The notes: generated from the sequence alone by a model not told the origin. 64,000 bases of DNA from Pseudomonas sp. (GCF_030150285.1 NZ_JASLGE010000071.1:1-64000); one strand, 5' to 3'; counted from the first letter of the stretch, positions 33,259-42,384 are shown. Made by a program: numbers and translations.

Positions 33259-36200
33259 TCACAAAGGCACATGCCGGCTCAATATCGCCCTTAGCACCGC
33301 CGGCTTCACGGGTTTGGGCAGGTATTCCAGCCCGGCGGCATTCACCTCGGCGATCATTTCGGGGCGCCCATCCGCGCTGATGACCACACCGGGCACCGGT
33401 TCGCCCAGGCGGGCTCGCAACCAGCGCATCAGGTCTGTGCCAACCTCACCGTCATCCAGGTGGTAATCCACCAGCACGAGCTGGGGGCGCACCCCTTCAT
33501 TGAGCAACGCTTCACACTCGTCACGGTTGCGTGCGGTCCAGACTCTGCAGCCCCAGCGTGTCAGCAGGCTCTGCATCCCGATCAAAATGCTGTCTTCATT
33601 ATCGATACAGAGTATCTGCGCGCCATTCACGGGCTGCCCGTTCTGTTCGGTGGCGACCGGCTGAGGTGGCGTTTGGCTGTTGGCTAGCGGCACGCTGACA
33701 CTGAATACGCTGCCCTTGCCTTGCCACGAGCGCACTTGCAGGGTGTGCCCGAGCACATGGCACAGGCCGTCAGCAATCGCCAACCCCAACCCCAGCCCCT
33801 TTTCTGCACGGGTCTGATGGCTGTCCAGGCGCTTGAACTCTTCAAAAATGACCTGAAGTTTGTCCGCCGGAATGCCCGGGCCGCGATCCCACACTTCGAG
33901 GCACAACTGGCCGTTGCGCCGGCGCACGCCCAGCAGTACCGGGCCTTTGGCATAACGAAAGGCATTGGTCAGAAAGTTCTGCAGAATGCGGCGCAGTAAT
34001 TTGATATCACTGTTGACCCGTAAACGGCTGCCGCGAACCCGGAAGTTCAAGCCCTGCTCATGGGCCTGGGCGGTAAATTCATTGCCCAGGGTGTCGAACA
34101 GCTCATTAATGGCAAACGGCTTGATGTCCGGGGTGATTTTCCCGTTTTCGAGGCGTGAAATATCCAGCAAATCGCTGATCAAGTCTTCGGCGGAGCGCAA
34201 GGAGCTGTCCAGATGCTGAACCAGCTTTCTGGCTTCCGGGCCAAGCCCCTCGTCCTGATGAGAAAGCGCCGACGAAAACAGTCGGGCGGCGTTCATCGGT
34301 TGCATCAGATCATGGCTGACGGCGGCCAGAAAACGGGTCTTGGACTGGTTTGCGGTCTCGGCCACGCCCTTGGCTTCGGTAAGCGCCTGATTGAGTTGCG
34401 ACAGCTCGTGCGTGCGCTCGGCGACACGTTGTTCTAGCCCTTCGTTGGCTTCGGTCAAGGCCTGCTCGGCCTCCCGGAATGCGGTGATGTCGGTGAAACT
34501 CATGACAAACCCGCCGCCCGGCATGGGGTTGCCGATCAGCTCGATCACGCGGCCATTGGGGAACAGGCGCTCGGAAGTGTGCGCGCGGCCTTGGCGCATC
34601 CAGTGCAAGCGACGGGCGACATGCACTTCAGCTTCGCCCGGGCCGCACAGGCCGCGTTCTGCATTGTGGCGAATGATGTCAGCAATAGGCCGGCCCACGC
34701 TGATCAGCCCGTCCGGGTAGTTGAACAGCTCCAGGTAGCGGCGGTTCCACGCCACAAGCCGCAGCGACTGATCGACGACGCTGATGCCTTGGGTGATGTT
34801 TTCGATCGCGCCTTGAAGCAGGGCACGGTTGAATTGTAGAACTTCCGAGGCTTCGTCAGCGATGCGGACGACGTCCTCAAGTTGCATTTCACGGCCTTCA
34901 ATAGCCGCTTTCACCACGGCCCTTGTCGACGATGCGCCCAATACGCCAGCCAGTAACCGCTCGGTGTGAGCGATCCACTCGCCATTGGCGTTCTGATTGG
35001 GGTTGAAACCCTTGCCTTGGCGGTAGGCAAAACGAATGAAGCTCTGATGGGCGCGCTCTTCACCGACAAAGCGCGCCGCCAAGGTCAACAGGTCATTGAT
35101 TTGCACGGCGAGCATCGAGCGGGAGCTGGGGTGGCTGCTGATTTCCTGACCGATAAACCGGCCAGCTTGCCAGTGTTCCGACACGCGGGTGCGTGACAGC
35201 ACAGACACCCAGGCAAAGAGGGTGAAGTTGCCCGCCAGTGACAACACCACACCCTGGGTCAGGGGGGTGATTGGCAAGCCCAGCGGGTTGCTGTGCAACC
35301 AGCTCAGCCCCGGGAAATGCGCCAGCGTCAGGCCCATGCCATGGGCTGCCAGTGGCAGTACCAGGGTGTAAAACCAAATAAAAGTGCCTGCCGCCAACCC
35401 TGCGAATACGCCACGACGGTTGGCTTGTTTCCAGTACAGGGCCCCGAGCATGGCCGGGGCCAGTTGCGTGACGGCAGCAAACGCGATTTGGCCGATGGTG
35501 GCGAGGCTGGCGGTAGGCCCCAGCAGGCGATAGCTCACGTAGGCCAACAGCAAAATCACCACAATCGAGACGCGTCGCACCGAGAGCATCCAGTGACGGA
35601 AAACTTCAAACGGGCGCTCGGCGTTTTTGTGGCGCAATAACCACGGTAACAGCATGTCGTTGGACACCATCGTCGACAGTGCCACGCTGGCGACGATCAC
35701 CATGCCGGTGGCGGCCGATGCGCCGCCAATAAAGGCCAGGAGTGCCAGGGCAGGGTGAGCTTGGGCCAGCGGCAAGCTGATTACGAACGAGTCGGGTAGT
35801 ACGGAGCTGGGCAGCAACATTTGGCCGGCCAATGCAATCGGCACCACAAACAGGCCTGCCAGAATCAGGTACGCCGGAAACACCCATTTGGCCAGTTGCA
35901 GGTCCTGGGGCTCAATATTCTCGACCACCGTGACATGGAATTGGCGCGGCAGGCAGATGATCGCCATCATCGCAACACCGGTTTGCACCACCATCGAAGG
36001 CCAATTGATGGTTTCTTTCCAGTACTCCTCCAGCCGTGGGGCGAGCATGGCCTGATTAAACAAATCATCGAAGCCGTCATACAGGCCAAAGGTTACAAAG
36101 GCCCCGACAGCAAGAAAGGCCAGCAGCTTGACCAGCGATTCAAAGGCAATGGCCAGTACCATGCCGCGGTGGTGTTCAGTGGCGTCGAGGTTGCGTGTGC

Positions 36201-36729
36201 CGAACAGAATGGTAAACAGCGCCAGAATGAGCGTCACAATCAGGGCTGTGTCTTCAACCCGCGAGCCGGTCGCATCTGCGCCGGCACCGATCAGCAGGTT
36301 GACACCAAGCACAATCCCTTTGAGCTGCAGGGCGATATAAGGCAGCACCCCCACCAGGCAGATCAGTGCCACGACAATCGCCAGCGATTGAGATTTGCCG
36401 TAACGCGCAGCAATAAAGTCGGCAATCGAGGTGATGTTCTCTTGCTTGCTGATCATCACCATTTTTTGCAAGACCCACGGTGCGCACACCAGCAGCAGTA
36501 CGGGTCCCAGATAGATCGGCAGGAATGCCCACAACTGTTCGGCGGCTTGCCCTACAGCGCCGAAGAACGTCCAGCTGGTGCAGTACACCGCCAACGACAG
36601 GCTGTATACCCACGCGCGCACCCGCGGCGGCAGCGGTTTGCTGCGCCGGTCACCATAAAAGGCAATGGCAAACATAATGGCCATATAGGCCAGGGCGACG
36701 GCGGCGATTAGCCCGCTGGACAACGACAT
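33259..36729 (-). CDS. Hybrid sensor histidine kinase with sodium/solute symporter domain (MxtR/CrbS type)
   Basis: 1156 aa from ATG 36729, preceded by an AGGAG ribosome site; an in-frame upstream ATG lacks one. Domains in order: a 12-13-helix SSS symporter-like domain (about 1-500), a PAS domain with VVDQSLRLVAWNRRYLELF (about 640-740), a coiled segment, HisKA with phospho-acceptor His806 in AVSHDLMQPM, HATPase, and a receiver domain with Asp1088 in LVDYHLDDG. This is the plan of Pseudomonas MxtR and Vibrio CrbS, which with their LuxR-type partner control acetyl-CoA synthetase and acetate use. The partner regulator is not in the window. The rmuC gene is convergent. Confidence 0.88.
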   Translation of the reverse strand: MSLSSGLIAAVALAYMAIMFAIAFYGDRRSKPLPPRVRAWVYSLSLAVYCTSWTFFGAVGQAAEQLWAFLPIYLGPVLLLVCAPWVLQKMVMISKQENITSIADFIAARYGKSQSLAIVVALICLVGVLPYIALQLKGIVLGVNLLIGAGADATGSRVEDTALIVTLILALFTILFGTRNLDATEHHRGMVLAIAFESLVKLLAFLAVGAFVTFGLYDGFDDLFNQAMLAPRLEEYWKETINWPSMVVQTGVAMMAIICLPRQFHVTVVENIEPQDLQLAKWVFPAYLILAGLFVVPIALAGQMLLPSSVLPDSFVISLPLAQAHPALALLAFIGGASAATGMVIVASVALSTMVSNDMLLPWLLRHKNAERPFEVFRHWMLSVRRVSIVVILLLAYVSYRLLGPTASLATIGQIAFAAVTQLAPAMLGALYWKQANRRGVFAGLAAGTFIWFYTLVLPLAAHGMGLTLAHFPGLSWLHSNPLGLPITPLTQGVVLSLAGNFTLFAWVSVLSRTRVSEHWQAGRFIGQEISSHPSSRSMLAVQINDLLTLAARFVGEERAHQSFIRFAYRQGKGFNPNQNANGEWIAHTERLLAGVLGASSTRAVVKAAIEGREMQLEDVVRIADEASEVLQFNRALLQGAIENITQGISVVDQSLRLVAWNRRYLELFNYPDGLISVGRPIADIIRHNAERGLCGPGEAEVHVARRLHWMRQGRAHTSERLFPNGRVIELIGNPMPGGGFVMSFTDITAFREAEQALTEANEGLEQRVAERTHELSQLNQALTEAKGVAETANQSKTRFLAAVSHDLMQPMNAARLFSSALSHQDEGLGPEARKLVQHLDSSLRSAEDLISDLLDISRLENGKITPDIKPFAINELFDTLGNEFTAQAHEQGLNFRVRGSRLRVNSDIKLLRRILQNFLTNAFRYAKGPVLLGVRRRNGQLCLEVWDRGPGIPADKLQVIFEEFKRLDSHQTRAEKGLGLGLAIADGLCHVLGHTLQVRSWQGKGSVFSVSVPLANSQTPPQPVATEQNGQPVNGAQILCIDNEDSILIGMQSLLTRWGCRVWTARNRDECEALLNEGVRPQLVLVDYHLDDGEVGTDLMRWLRARLGEPVPGVVISADGRPEMIAEVNAAGLEYLPKPVKPAVLRAILSRHVPL

Positions 36730-36950
36730 GGAGGCTCCTGAATAAATGAGTCCCGAGCAATCCCGCTCTGGAGGACTAGTCTCGCATGATGTCTGTACGC
36801 CGTCAGTGTCGACGATGGTCTGAGCGCGACCGGGCGTCACACCCCTTGTATATAAGAAAAATAGATTATGGTTAGAGATATTACCCGTTATATAGATATG
36901 CGTTCGGGTTCTATGCTGTTTTTACCTCATACGAGGAACAGGAGGAACCC
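36730..36950. promoter_or_regulatory. Divergent promoter region of the sensor kinase and TDT transporter
   Basis: 221 bp between two divergent starts. The AT-rich block ATAAGAAAAATAGATTATGG...TTATATAGATATG (36853-36901) is a good promoter candidate for the transporter, and GAGGAACAGGAGGAACCC is a strong ribosome site before 36951. Confidence 0.5.
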
Positions 36951-38102
36951 ATGACTTGCCCCCCTACATCCCGCACCGGTTTACGGCCCTTTAGCCAGTT
37001 GCAGCACCCGCGCGAAGTGATCCGTCAATTCACGCCCAACTGGTTTGCCGCAACGATGGGCACCGGAGTTCTGGCATTGGCGCTGGCCCAGTTGCCCGTG
37101 TTCATCCCTGGCATACACGCCGTTGCCGAAGGCCTGTGGCTGTTCAACATCGGTCTGTTCATTTTATTCAGCGTGCTCTATGGCTTGCGTTGGGTGCTGT
37201 ACTTCGATGAAGCGCGGCGCATTTTCGGGCACTCCATCGTGTCGATGTTTTTCGGCACCATCCCGATGGGGCTAGCGACTATCATTAATGGCTTTCTATT
37301 GTTTGGCGTCGAGCGCTGGGGCAGTGACATGGTGCAGGTCGCGCATGTGCTGTGGTGGCTGGACGTGGCGATGTCGCTGGCATTTGGGGTGATGATTCCC
37401 TACATGATGTTCACCCGTCAGGAACACAGTATTGACCAAATGACAGCGGTTTGGCTGCTGCCAGTGGTGGCGGCCGAGGTGGCGGCAGCCAGTGGCGGGC
37501 TCTTGGCTCCACACCTGAGCGATCCGGTGGCGCAGTTCCATGTAGTGATTACCAGCTATGTGCTGTGGGCGTTCTCGGTGCCGGTCGCGTTCAGCATCTT
37601 GACCATCCTTATGCTGCGAATGGCGCTGCATAAACTGCCCCATGAAAATATGGCCGCTTCCAGTTGGCTGGCGTTGGGGCCGATTGGTACGGGTGCGCTG
37701 GGGTTATTGCTGTTGGGGGCCGATTCGCCGGCCATTTTTGCCGCCAATGGGTTTGCCCGGGTCGGTGAGATCGCCGAGGGCATGGGGTTGATTTCGGGTA
37801 TTGCTCTGTGGGGGTTTGGCTTGTGGTGGATGTTGATGGCCCTGCTCATCACCCATCGGTACTTTCGCGCAGGCATCCCGTTCAATCTGGGCTGGTGGGG
37901 GTTTACCTTCCCATTGGGGGTCTACGCTTTGACCACGCTGCATCTGGGTAAGGTGTTGCACTTGGGTTTCTTTGAGGTCGTCGGCTGTGTGCTGGTGATA
38001 ATGCTGACGCTGATGTGGCTGGTTGTGGGGGTACGAACCGTTAAAGGGGCCTGGCGCGGTGAGCTGTTTGTGTCGCCTTGCATTGCGGGGCTAAAGAAGT
38101 AG
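36951..38102 (+). CDS. TDT-family (TehA/SLAC1-like) transporter
   Basis: 383 aa with ten hydrophobic helices. The conserved opening FTPNWFAATMGTGVLALAL and later TRQEHSIDQMTAVWLLPVVAAEVAAASGG match the tellurite-resistance/dicarboxylate transporter (TDT) family, whose members include sulfite exporters, malate permeases and SLAC1 channels. The substrate cannot be told from sequence. Strong ribosome site AGGAGGAACCC. Divergent from the sensor kinase gene. Confidence 0.88.
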   Translation: MTCPPTSRTGLRPFSQLQHPREVIRQFTPNWFAATMGTGVLALALAQLPVFIPGIHAVAEGLWLFNIGLFILFSVLYGLRWVLYFDEARRIFGHSIVSMFFGTIPMGLATIINGFLLFGVERWGSDMVQVAHVLWWLDVAMSLAFGVMIPYMMFTRQEHSIDQMTAVWLLPVVAAEVAAASGGLLAPHLSDPVAQFHVVITSYVLWAFSVPVAFSILTILMLRMALHKLPHENMAASSWLALGPIGTGALGLLLLGADSPAIFAANGFARVGEIAEGMGLISGIALWGFGLWWMLMALLITHRYFRAGIPFNLGWWGFTFPLGVYALTTLHLGKVLHLGFFEVVGCVLVIMLTLMWLVVGVRTVKGAWRGELFVSPCIAGLKK

Positions 38103-38237
38103 GGCGCTGACGTCATGGGCTGTACGAAAGTGCTGAGCATCGCAGTCTCAGTTGCAGAACTTGAGTAAGGTTGTGTCTTGAGTGTTAAAACAGCATTCCA
38201 ATGAAAAAGCCTCTGGCGCAACGTGAGTACCTGGATG

Positions 38238-40112
38238 ATGAGTCACCCTTCGCAGTTCAGCCTGTTGGGCAAGCGTCGCTTTCTGCCATTCTTTGTGACC
38301 CAGTCTTTGGGGGCGCTCAACGACAATCTGTTCAAGCAGTCGCTGATTCTCGCCATCCTTTATAAGTTGAGTATCGAAGGGGATCGGGGGATTTGGGTCA
38401 ATGTATGCGCACTGCTTTTTATCGTGCCCTTCTTTTTGTTCTCTGCCCTGGCCGGTCAGTTTGGTGAGAAATACGCCAAAGACCGGTTGATTCGCCTGAT
38501 CAAACTGGGCGAGGTCGCCATCATGGTGGTCGGAGCCATCGGTTTTGCTTTCGATCATTTGGTGCTGATGCTGATCGCGCTGTTTGCAATGGGCACGCAC
38601 TCTGCGCTCTTTGGGCCCGTCAAATATTCGATTTTGCCTCAGACCCTGCGCGAAGAAGAACTGGTCGGTGGTAACGGCCTGGTCGAAACGGGGACGTTTC
38701 TGTCGATCCTGGCGGGTACCATTGGGGCCGGGATCATGCTGTCGTCCAGCAATTACACAGTGGCGGTGTCGGTGGTTATCGTCTCGGTTGCCGTGTTGGG
38801 CTACCTGGCCAGCCGTGCCATACCGAGTGCGCCGGCCGACACGCCGGGTTTGCGCCTGAACTGGAACATTTTCAGTGGGTCGTGGGCCACCTTGCGCATG
38901 GGGTTGAATCAGACGCCTGCGGTGTCACGCTCTGTCGTGGGCAATTCCTGGTTCTGGTTCGTCGGTGCTATTTACCTGACGCAGATTCCGGCATACGCCA
39001 AAGAGTGGCTGTACGGTGATGAAACGGTTGTGACCCTGATTCTGACAGTGTTCTCCGTCGGTATCGCGCTGGGCTCGATGCTCTGTGAAAAGCTCTCGGG
39101 GCGTAAGGTTGAAATCGGACTGGTGCCGTTTGGCTCGTTCGGGCTGACGCTATTTGGCCTGCTGCTGTGGTGGCATTCGGGGCATATGCCGCAGAACATT
39201 CAGGCCAACGATTGGCTGGGTGTGCTGGGATTCAGCCAGGCGTGGTGGGTGTTGTTCGATATTTTGGGGCTGGGGGTGTTCGGCGGGTTCTACATTGTGC
39301 CGCTGTATGCGTTGATTCAGTCGCGTACCGCCGAGAACGAGCGAGCGCGGGTTATCGCGGCCAACAACATTCTCAATGCGCTGTTTATGGTGGTGTCGGC
39401 CATCCTCACGATTGTGTTGTTAAGCGTGGCCAAGTTGACGATCCCCGAGTTGTTTCTCGTGGTGTCGTTGATGAATATCGCGGTCAACACCTACATCTTC
39501 AAAATTGTCCCTGAGTTCACCATGCGCTTCATGATCTGGCTGCTCAGCCATTCCATGTACCGCGTGCAGCACAAAGGCCTGGACAATATTCCTGATGAGG
39601 GTGCGGCGTTGCTGGTGTGCAACCATGTTTCGTTTGTGGATGCGTTATTAATCGGCGGCGCAGTGCGTCGTCCGATTCGCTTTGTGATGTATTACAAAAT
39701 ATACAACTTGCCCGTGCTTAATTTTATCTTTCGCACCGCTGGCACGATTCCGATCGCTGGGCGTGCTGAAGATGAGGTTATTTACGATCGCGCCTTTCGC
39801 AAGATTGCCGAGTACCTGAACGATGGCGAGTTGGTGTGCATCTTCCCTGAAGGCAAGCTCACCGGAGATGGTCAGATCAATGAGTTCAAGGCCGGAATAA
39901 CAAAGATCCTGGAGCGTACGCCCGTACCCGTTGTACCGATGGCGCTGCAAGGGCTGTGGGGCAGTTTTTTCAGTCGCGATCCGGGCAAGGGGGTGTTTCG
40001 CCGGTTGTGGTCGCGTGTGACGTTGGTGGCGGGGGAGCCGATAGCGGCCACTGAAGCGACGCAGAAACGGTTGCGCGAGCGGGTCGCCGAATTGCGCGGG
40101 GAGAACCTGTAA
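38238..40112 (+). CDS. MFS (LplT-like) / PlsC acyltransferase fusion protein
   Basis: 624 aa from ATG 38238 (GTG 38223 and ATG 38235 are alternatives). Residues 1-400 form a 12-helix MFS domain with FFVTQSLGALNDNLFKQSL, as in the lysophospholipid transporter LplT. Residues about 430-620 form a PlsC acyltransferase with the HX4D motif NHVSFVD (His463, Asp468), IPIAGR and FPEGKLTGDG. The likely role is flipping lysophospholipid across the inner membrane and re-acylating it. The acyl-ACP synthetase domain found in longer Aas-type fusions is absent, so the acyl donor must come from elsewhere. No operon partner is evident. Confidence 0.9.
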   Translation: MSHPSQFSLLGKRRFLPFFVTQSLGALNDNLFKQSLILAILYKLSIEGDRGIWVNVCALLFIVPFFLFSALAGQFGEKYAKDRLIRLIKLGEVAIMVVGAIGFAFDHLVLMLIALFAMGTHSALFGPVKYSILPQTLREEELVGGNGLVETGTFLSILAGTIGAGIMLSSSNYTVAVSVVIVSVAVLGYLASRAIPSAPADTPGLRLNWNIFSGSWATLRMGLNQTPAVSRSVVGNSWFWFVGAIYLTQIPAYAKEWLYGDETVVTLILTVFSVGIALGSMLCEKLSGRKVEIGLVPFGSFGLTLFGLLLWWHSGHMPQNIQANDWLGVLGFSQAWWVLFDILGLGVFGGFYIVPLYALIQSRTAENERARVIAANNILNALFMVVSAILTIVLLSVAKLTIPELFLVVSLMNIAVNTYIFKIVPEFTMRFMIWLLSHSMYRVQHKGLDNIPDEGAALLVCNHVSFVDALLIGGAVRRPIRFVMYYKIYNLPVLNFIFRTAGTIPIAGRAEDEVIYDRAFRKIAEYLNDGELVCIFPEGKLTGDGQINEFKAGITKILERTPVPVVPMALQGLWGSFFSRDPGKGVFRRLWSRVTLVAGEPIAATEATQKRLRERVAELRGENL

Positions 40113-40117
40113 CCAGC

Positions 40118-40175
40118 GAAGCGGCGGGCTTTGATCTGAAATCAAGGCCCGCAGCCTGCGGCAGTTGCGACTACG
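40118..40175. repeat. Hairpin plus CTGCGGCAG-type REP half-site
   Basis: GCGGGC...TTGAT and ATCAA...GGCCCGC (40123-40151) form a hairpin, followed by GCAGCCTGCGGCAGTTGCGACTACG, half of a second REP family. The full inverted pair occurs at 42443-42550. The hairpin may serve as a convergent terminator between the acyltransferase and gdx genes. Confidence 0.65.
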
Positions 40176-40184
40176 TGTTTACAT

Positions 40185-40499
40185 TCAGGCGCTTATCTTG
40201 AGCCCGACCAGGCCGGCAATGATCAGCGCAACGCTGGCCAGCCTGAACAAAGCCATGGACTCACCGAACAGGATAATCCCGGCGATCACGGTACCCACGG
40301 CACCGACACCGGTCCAGATGGCATAAGCGGTGCCCAATGGCAGCTCTTTCATGGCCAGGCCCAACAGGCCCAAGCTAACAGCCATTGCGGCAATCGTAAG
40401 GGCGGTAGGCAAGGGCCGAGTGAAACCGTCGGTGTATTTCAAACCGACCGCCCAGCCCACTTCAAACAAACCCGCGAAGAACAGAATAATCCAGGACAT
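40185..40499 (-). CDS. gdx: Small multidrug resistance family guanidinium exporter Gdx (SugE)
   Basis: 104 aa from the ATG at 40499, which has GGAG nine bases upstream; the upstream ATG at 40514 would lack a site. Four helices; the membrane Glu13 in AGLFEVGWA is the proton- and substrate-coupling residue. WAVGLKYTDGFTRP, KELPLGTAYAIWTGVGAVG and RLASVALIIAGLVGLK are SugE/Gdx subfamily signatures. With the guanidine-II riboswitch upstream, the role is guanidinium/proton exchange. Confidence 0.95.
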   Translation of the reverse strand: MSWIILFFAGLFEVGWAVGLKYTDGFTRPLPTALTIAAMAVSLGLLGLAMKELPLGTAYAIWTGVGAVGTVIAGIILFGESMALFRLASVALIIAGLVGLKISA

Positions 40500-40517
40500 G
40501 ATTGTCTCCATCAATTG

Positions 40518-40568
40518 ATGGGGTCGTCCCCAGAATAATCACTCGATGAGTCGCGAGGTCGTCCTCAC
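40518..40568 (-). promoter_or_regulatory. Guanidine-II (mini-ykkC) riboswitch
   Basis: On the minus strand two short hairpins, GAGGACGACCTC (40566-40555) and GGGGACGACCCC (40531-40520), each expose an ACGA tetraloop, the ACGR loops that define mini-ykkC RNAs. They are about 23 bases apart and the second ends about ten bases before the Shine-Dalgarno of gdx. The ligand is guanidinium, which stabilises the paired loops and frees the ribosome site. The exporter gene downstream confirms the call. Confidence 0.93.
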
Positions 40569-40701
40569 TGTGCGCACTATAGTGCACAAGATTATTCTGA
40601 CGGACAACCCCGAACGTTCAGTCGGCTAAGGGTTTATTTCACTTATCGGACCGGCTTTATCGCGCTGATCGCGGTCGAGCTCGCACGGCTCAAGGGCTAA
40701 A

Positions 40702-41622
40702 TCAAATGCCTTGTGGGGTTTCTTCGCCGCCCAGGGCTTCAAACAACTGCGGCAGGAACTCACCGAACGTCAGCATCATCAGCGTGAAGCTGGCGTCTTG
40801 CTGGCCCAGATCGTCGTCACCGCCATCTTGTTCCGCCTGGTCTTGCAACAAGTCTTCAAACTTCAGGCGTTTGACCACCAGTTTGTCGTCCAGCACAAAG
40901 GACAGCTTGTCTTGCCACGCCAGTGACAACTGGGTCACAACTTTGCCCGTGCTCAGGTGCAACTGAATCTCGTCGCTGGTCAGGTCCTGACGTTTGCAGC
41001 GGATGATCCCGCCATCTTCATGGGTGTCGCGCAGTTCGCATTCGTCGAGAACGAAGAAGTTGTCAGCGGCTTTTTGCGTTTTAACCCACTCGGTCATGAT
41101 TGCACTCGGCGCGACTTTCACGGCCAGAGGGCGCACAGGCAGCGAACCGATCACTTCGCGCAACGTGGACAGCAAGTCTTCGGCGCGTTTCGGGCTGGAA
41201 GCGTTAACCAGAATCAGGCCCTGCTTGGGAGCAATGGCGGCAAAGGTTGCGGAGCGTCGAATAAAGGCGCGAGGCAAGAAGGCCTGGATGATTTCATCCT
41301 TGAGCTGGTCGCGCTCCTTCTTATAGACCTTGCGCATTTGTTCGGCTTCGATCTCTTCGACTTTCTCCTTTAAGGCATCGCGCACAACGCTACCCGGCAG
41401 GATGCGTTCTTCCTTGCGGGCCGCGATCAACAGGAAGTCCTGGCTGACGTGTACCAGTGGAGCGTCTTCGCCTTTACCGAAAGGGGCGACGAAACCATAG
41501 GTGGAGACTTCCTGACTTGCGCAGGAGCGGGCCAGCTTGGTGGCCAGTGCAGTTTCCAGCACCTGCGCATCAAAAGGCAGATCTTGGGTCAAGCGATAGA
41601 TAAGCAGGTTTTTGAACCACAT
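40702..41622 (-). CDS. rdgC: Recombination-associated protein RdgC
   Basis: ATG 41622 gives 306 aa, the usual length; a start 8 codons upstream is less likely because MWFKNLLIYRLTQDLPFDA is the family N terminus. GFVAPFGKGEDAPLVH, LPGSVVRDALKEKVEEIE and an acidic C-terminal tail follow the RdgC pattern. The protein forms a ring dimer on DNA and limits RecA access. Adjacent to the tRNA-Val/Asp cluster. Confidence 0.95.
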   Translation of the reverse strand: MWFKNLLIYRLTQDLPFDAQVLETALATKLARSCASQEVSTYGFVAPFGKGEDAPLVHVSQDFLLIAARKEERILPGSVVRDALKEKVEEIEAEQMRKVYKKERDQLKDEIIQAFLPRAFIRRSATFAAIAPKQGLILVNASSPKRAEDLLSTLREVIGSLPVRPLAVKVAPSAIMTEWVKTQKAADNFFVLDECELRDTHEDGGIIRCKRQDLTSDEIQLHLSTGKVVTQLSLAWQDKLSFVLDDKLVVKRLKFEDLLQDQAEQDGGDDDLGQQDASFTLMMLTFGEFLPQLFEALGGEETPQGI

Positions 41623-41781
41623 GGGGTGAATCACTCCTTTATACAAAGACGCATTATTCGCTTCATGGCGCGATAGGCCAACCCTGCGCTAACCCTTTGG
41701 TGTGCTTGGGAAAATTATTTTAAAAAGTGCTTGCCAGACCTTGGGTGGCTCCGTAGAATGCGCGCCACACCGAGAGTGAAA

Positions 41782-41857
41782 GGGTGATTAGCTCAGCTGG
41801 GAGAGCATCTGCCTTACAAGCAGAGGGTCGGCGGTTCGATCCCGTCATCACCCACCA
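41782..41857 (+). tRNA. tRNA-Val (anticodon TAC), copy 1
   Basis: 76 bases including encoded CCA. The acceptor stem GGGTGAT pairs with ATCACCC. The D arm GCTCAGCTGGGAGAGC, the anticodon loop CTTACAA (TAC reads GUA) and the T loop GGTTCGATCC are canonical. A second identical copy starts at 42171. Confidence 0.97.
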
Positions 41858-41876
41858 TTCGCTCACAGTGTTACGC

Positions 41877-41953
41877 GCAGCGGTAGTTCAGTCGGTTAGA
41901 ATACCGGCCTGTCACGCCGGGGGTCGCGGGTTCGAGTCCCGTCCGCTGCGCCA
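41877..41953 (+). tRNA. tRNA-Asp (anticodon GTC), copy 1
   Basis: 77 bases with encoded CCA. The acceptor GCAGCGG pairs with CCGCTGC before discriminator G. The anticodon loop CTGTCAC shows GTC, and the T arm GCGGGTTCGAGTCCCGT is standard. It follows tRNA-Val by 19 bases, so the two are cotranscribed. Confidence 0.97.
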
Positions 41954-41993
41954 TATTTTTGCCACAAGCCCCTTGAACGCTTGTGGTTGGGGA

Positions 41994-42020
41994 AAGCCCG
42001 CTGAATGCGGGCTTTTTCTT
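41994..42020 (+). terminator. Terminator after the first tRNA pair
   Basis: AAGCCCGC and GCGGGCTT form a stem with a five-base loop, then TTTCTT. It ends the first Val-Asp transcript. The same position in the duplicate carries a different terminator (42385). Confidence 0.85.
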
Positions 42021-42170
42021 GAAAGGCTTCGATTCTACAGTTTCTGTTGAGTCAAAGGGCTGGGTGCAGGAAACGGAAGTTTTTAAAAAGTTTTGAAAAA
42101 AACCTAATAAAAACAACCACTTACAAGAAAATTGTGAGAGAATGCGCTCCGCAACGAGAGTGAAGTGAAA

Positions 42171-42246
42171 GGGTGATTAGCTCAGCTGGGAGAGCATCTG
42201 CCTTACAAGCAGAGGGTCGGCGGTTCGATCCCGTCATCACCCACCA
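42171..42246 (+). tRNA. tRNA-Val (anticodon TAC), copy 2
   Basis: Identical in sequence to the copy at 41782. It is again preceded by a CGAGAGTGAA(GTG)AAAGGGTGATTAG context, showing that upstream sequence was duplicated with the gene. Confidence 0.97.
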
Positions 42247-42265
42247 TTCGCTTTCAATGTTACGC

Positions 42266-42342
42266 GCAGCGGTAGTTCAGTCGGTTAGAATACCGGCCTG
42301 TCACGCCGGGGGTCGCGGGTTCGAGTCCCGTCCGCTGCGCCA
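42266..42342 (+). tRNA. tRNA-Asp (anticodon GTC), copy 2
   Basis: Identical to copy 1. The spacer between Val and Asp (CATTCGCTTTCAATGTTACGC) differs from the first spacer at only a few bases. Both Asp genes are followed by the conserved ACAAGCCCCTTGAACGCTTGTG hairpin. Confidence 0.97.
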
Positions 42343-42384
42343 TATTCGGAATACAAGCCCCTTGAACGCTTGTGATCCACAGAG

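Noticed and set aside
35821..36711. Plus-strand frame of about 295 codons over the symporter domain of the sensor kinase
   Set aside because: Antisense shadow; rich in Gln and His as expected from the reverse of membrane-helix codons.
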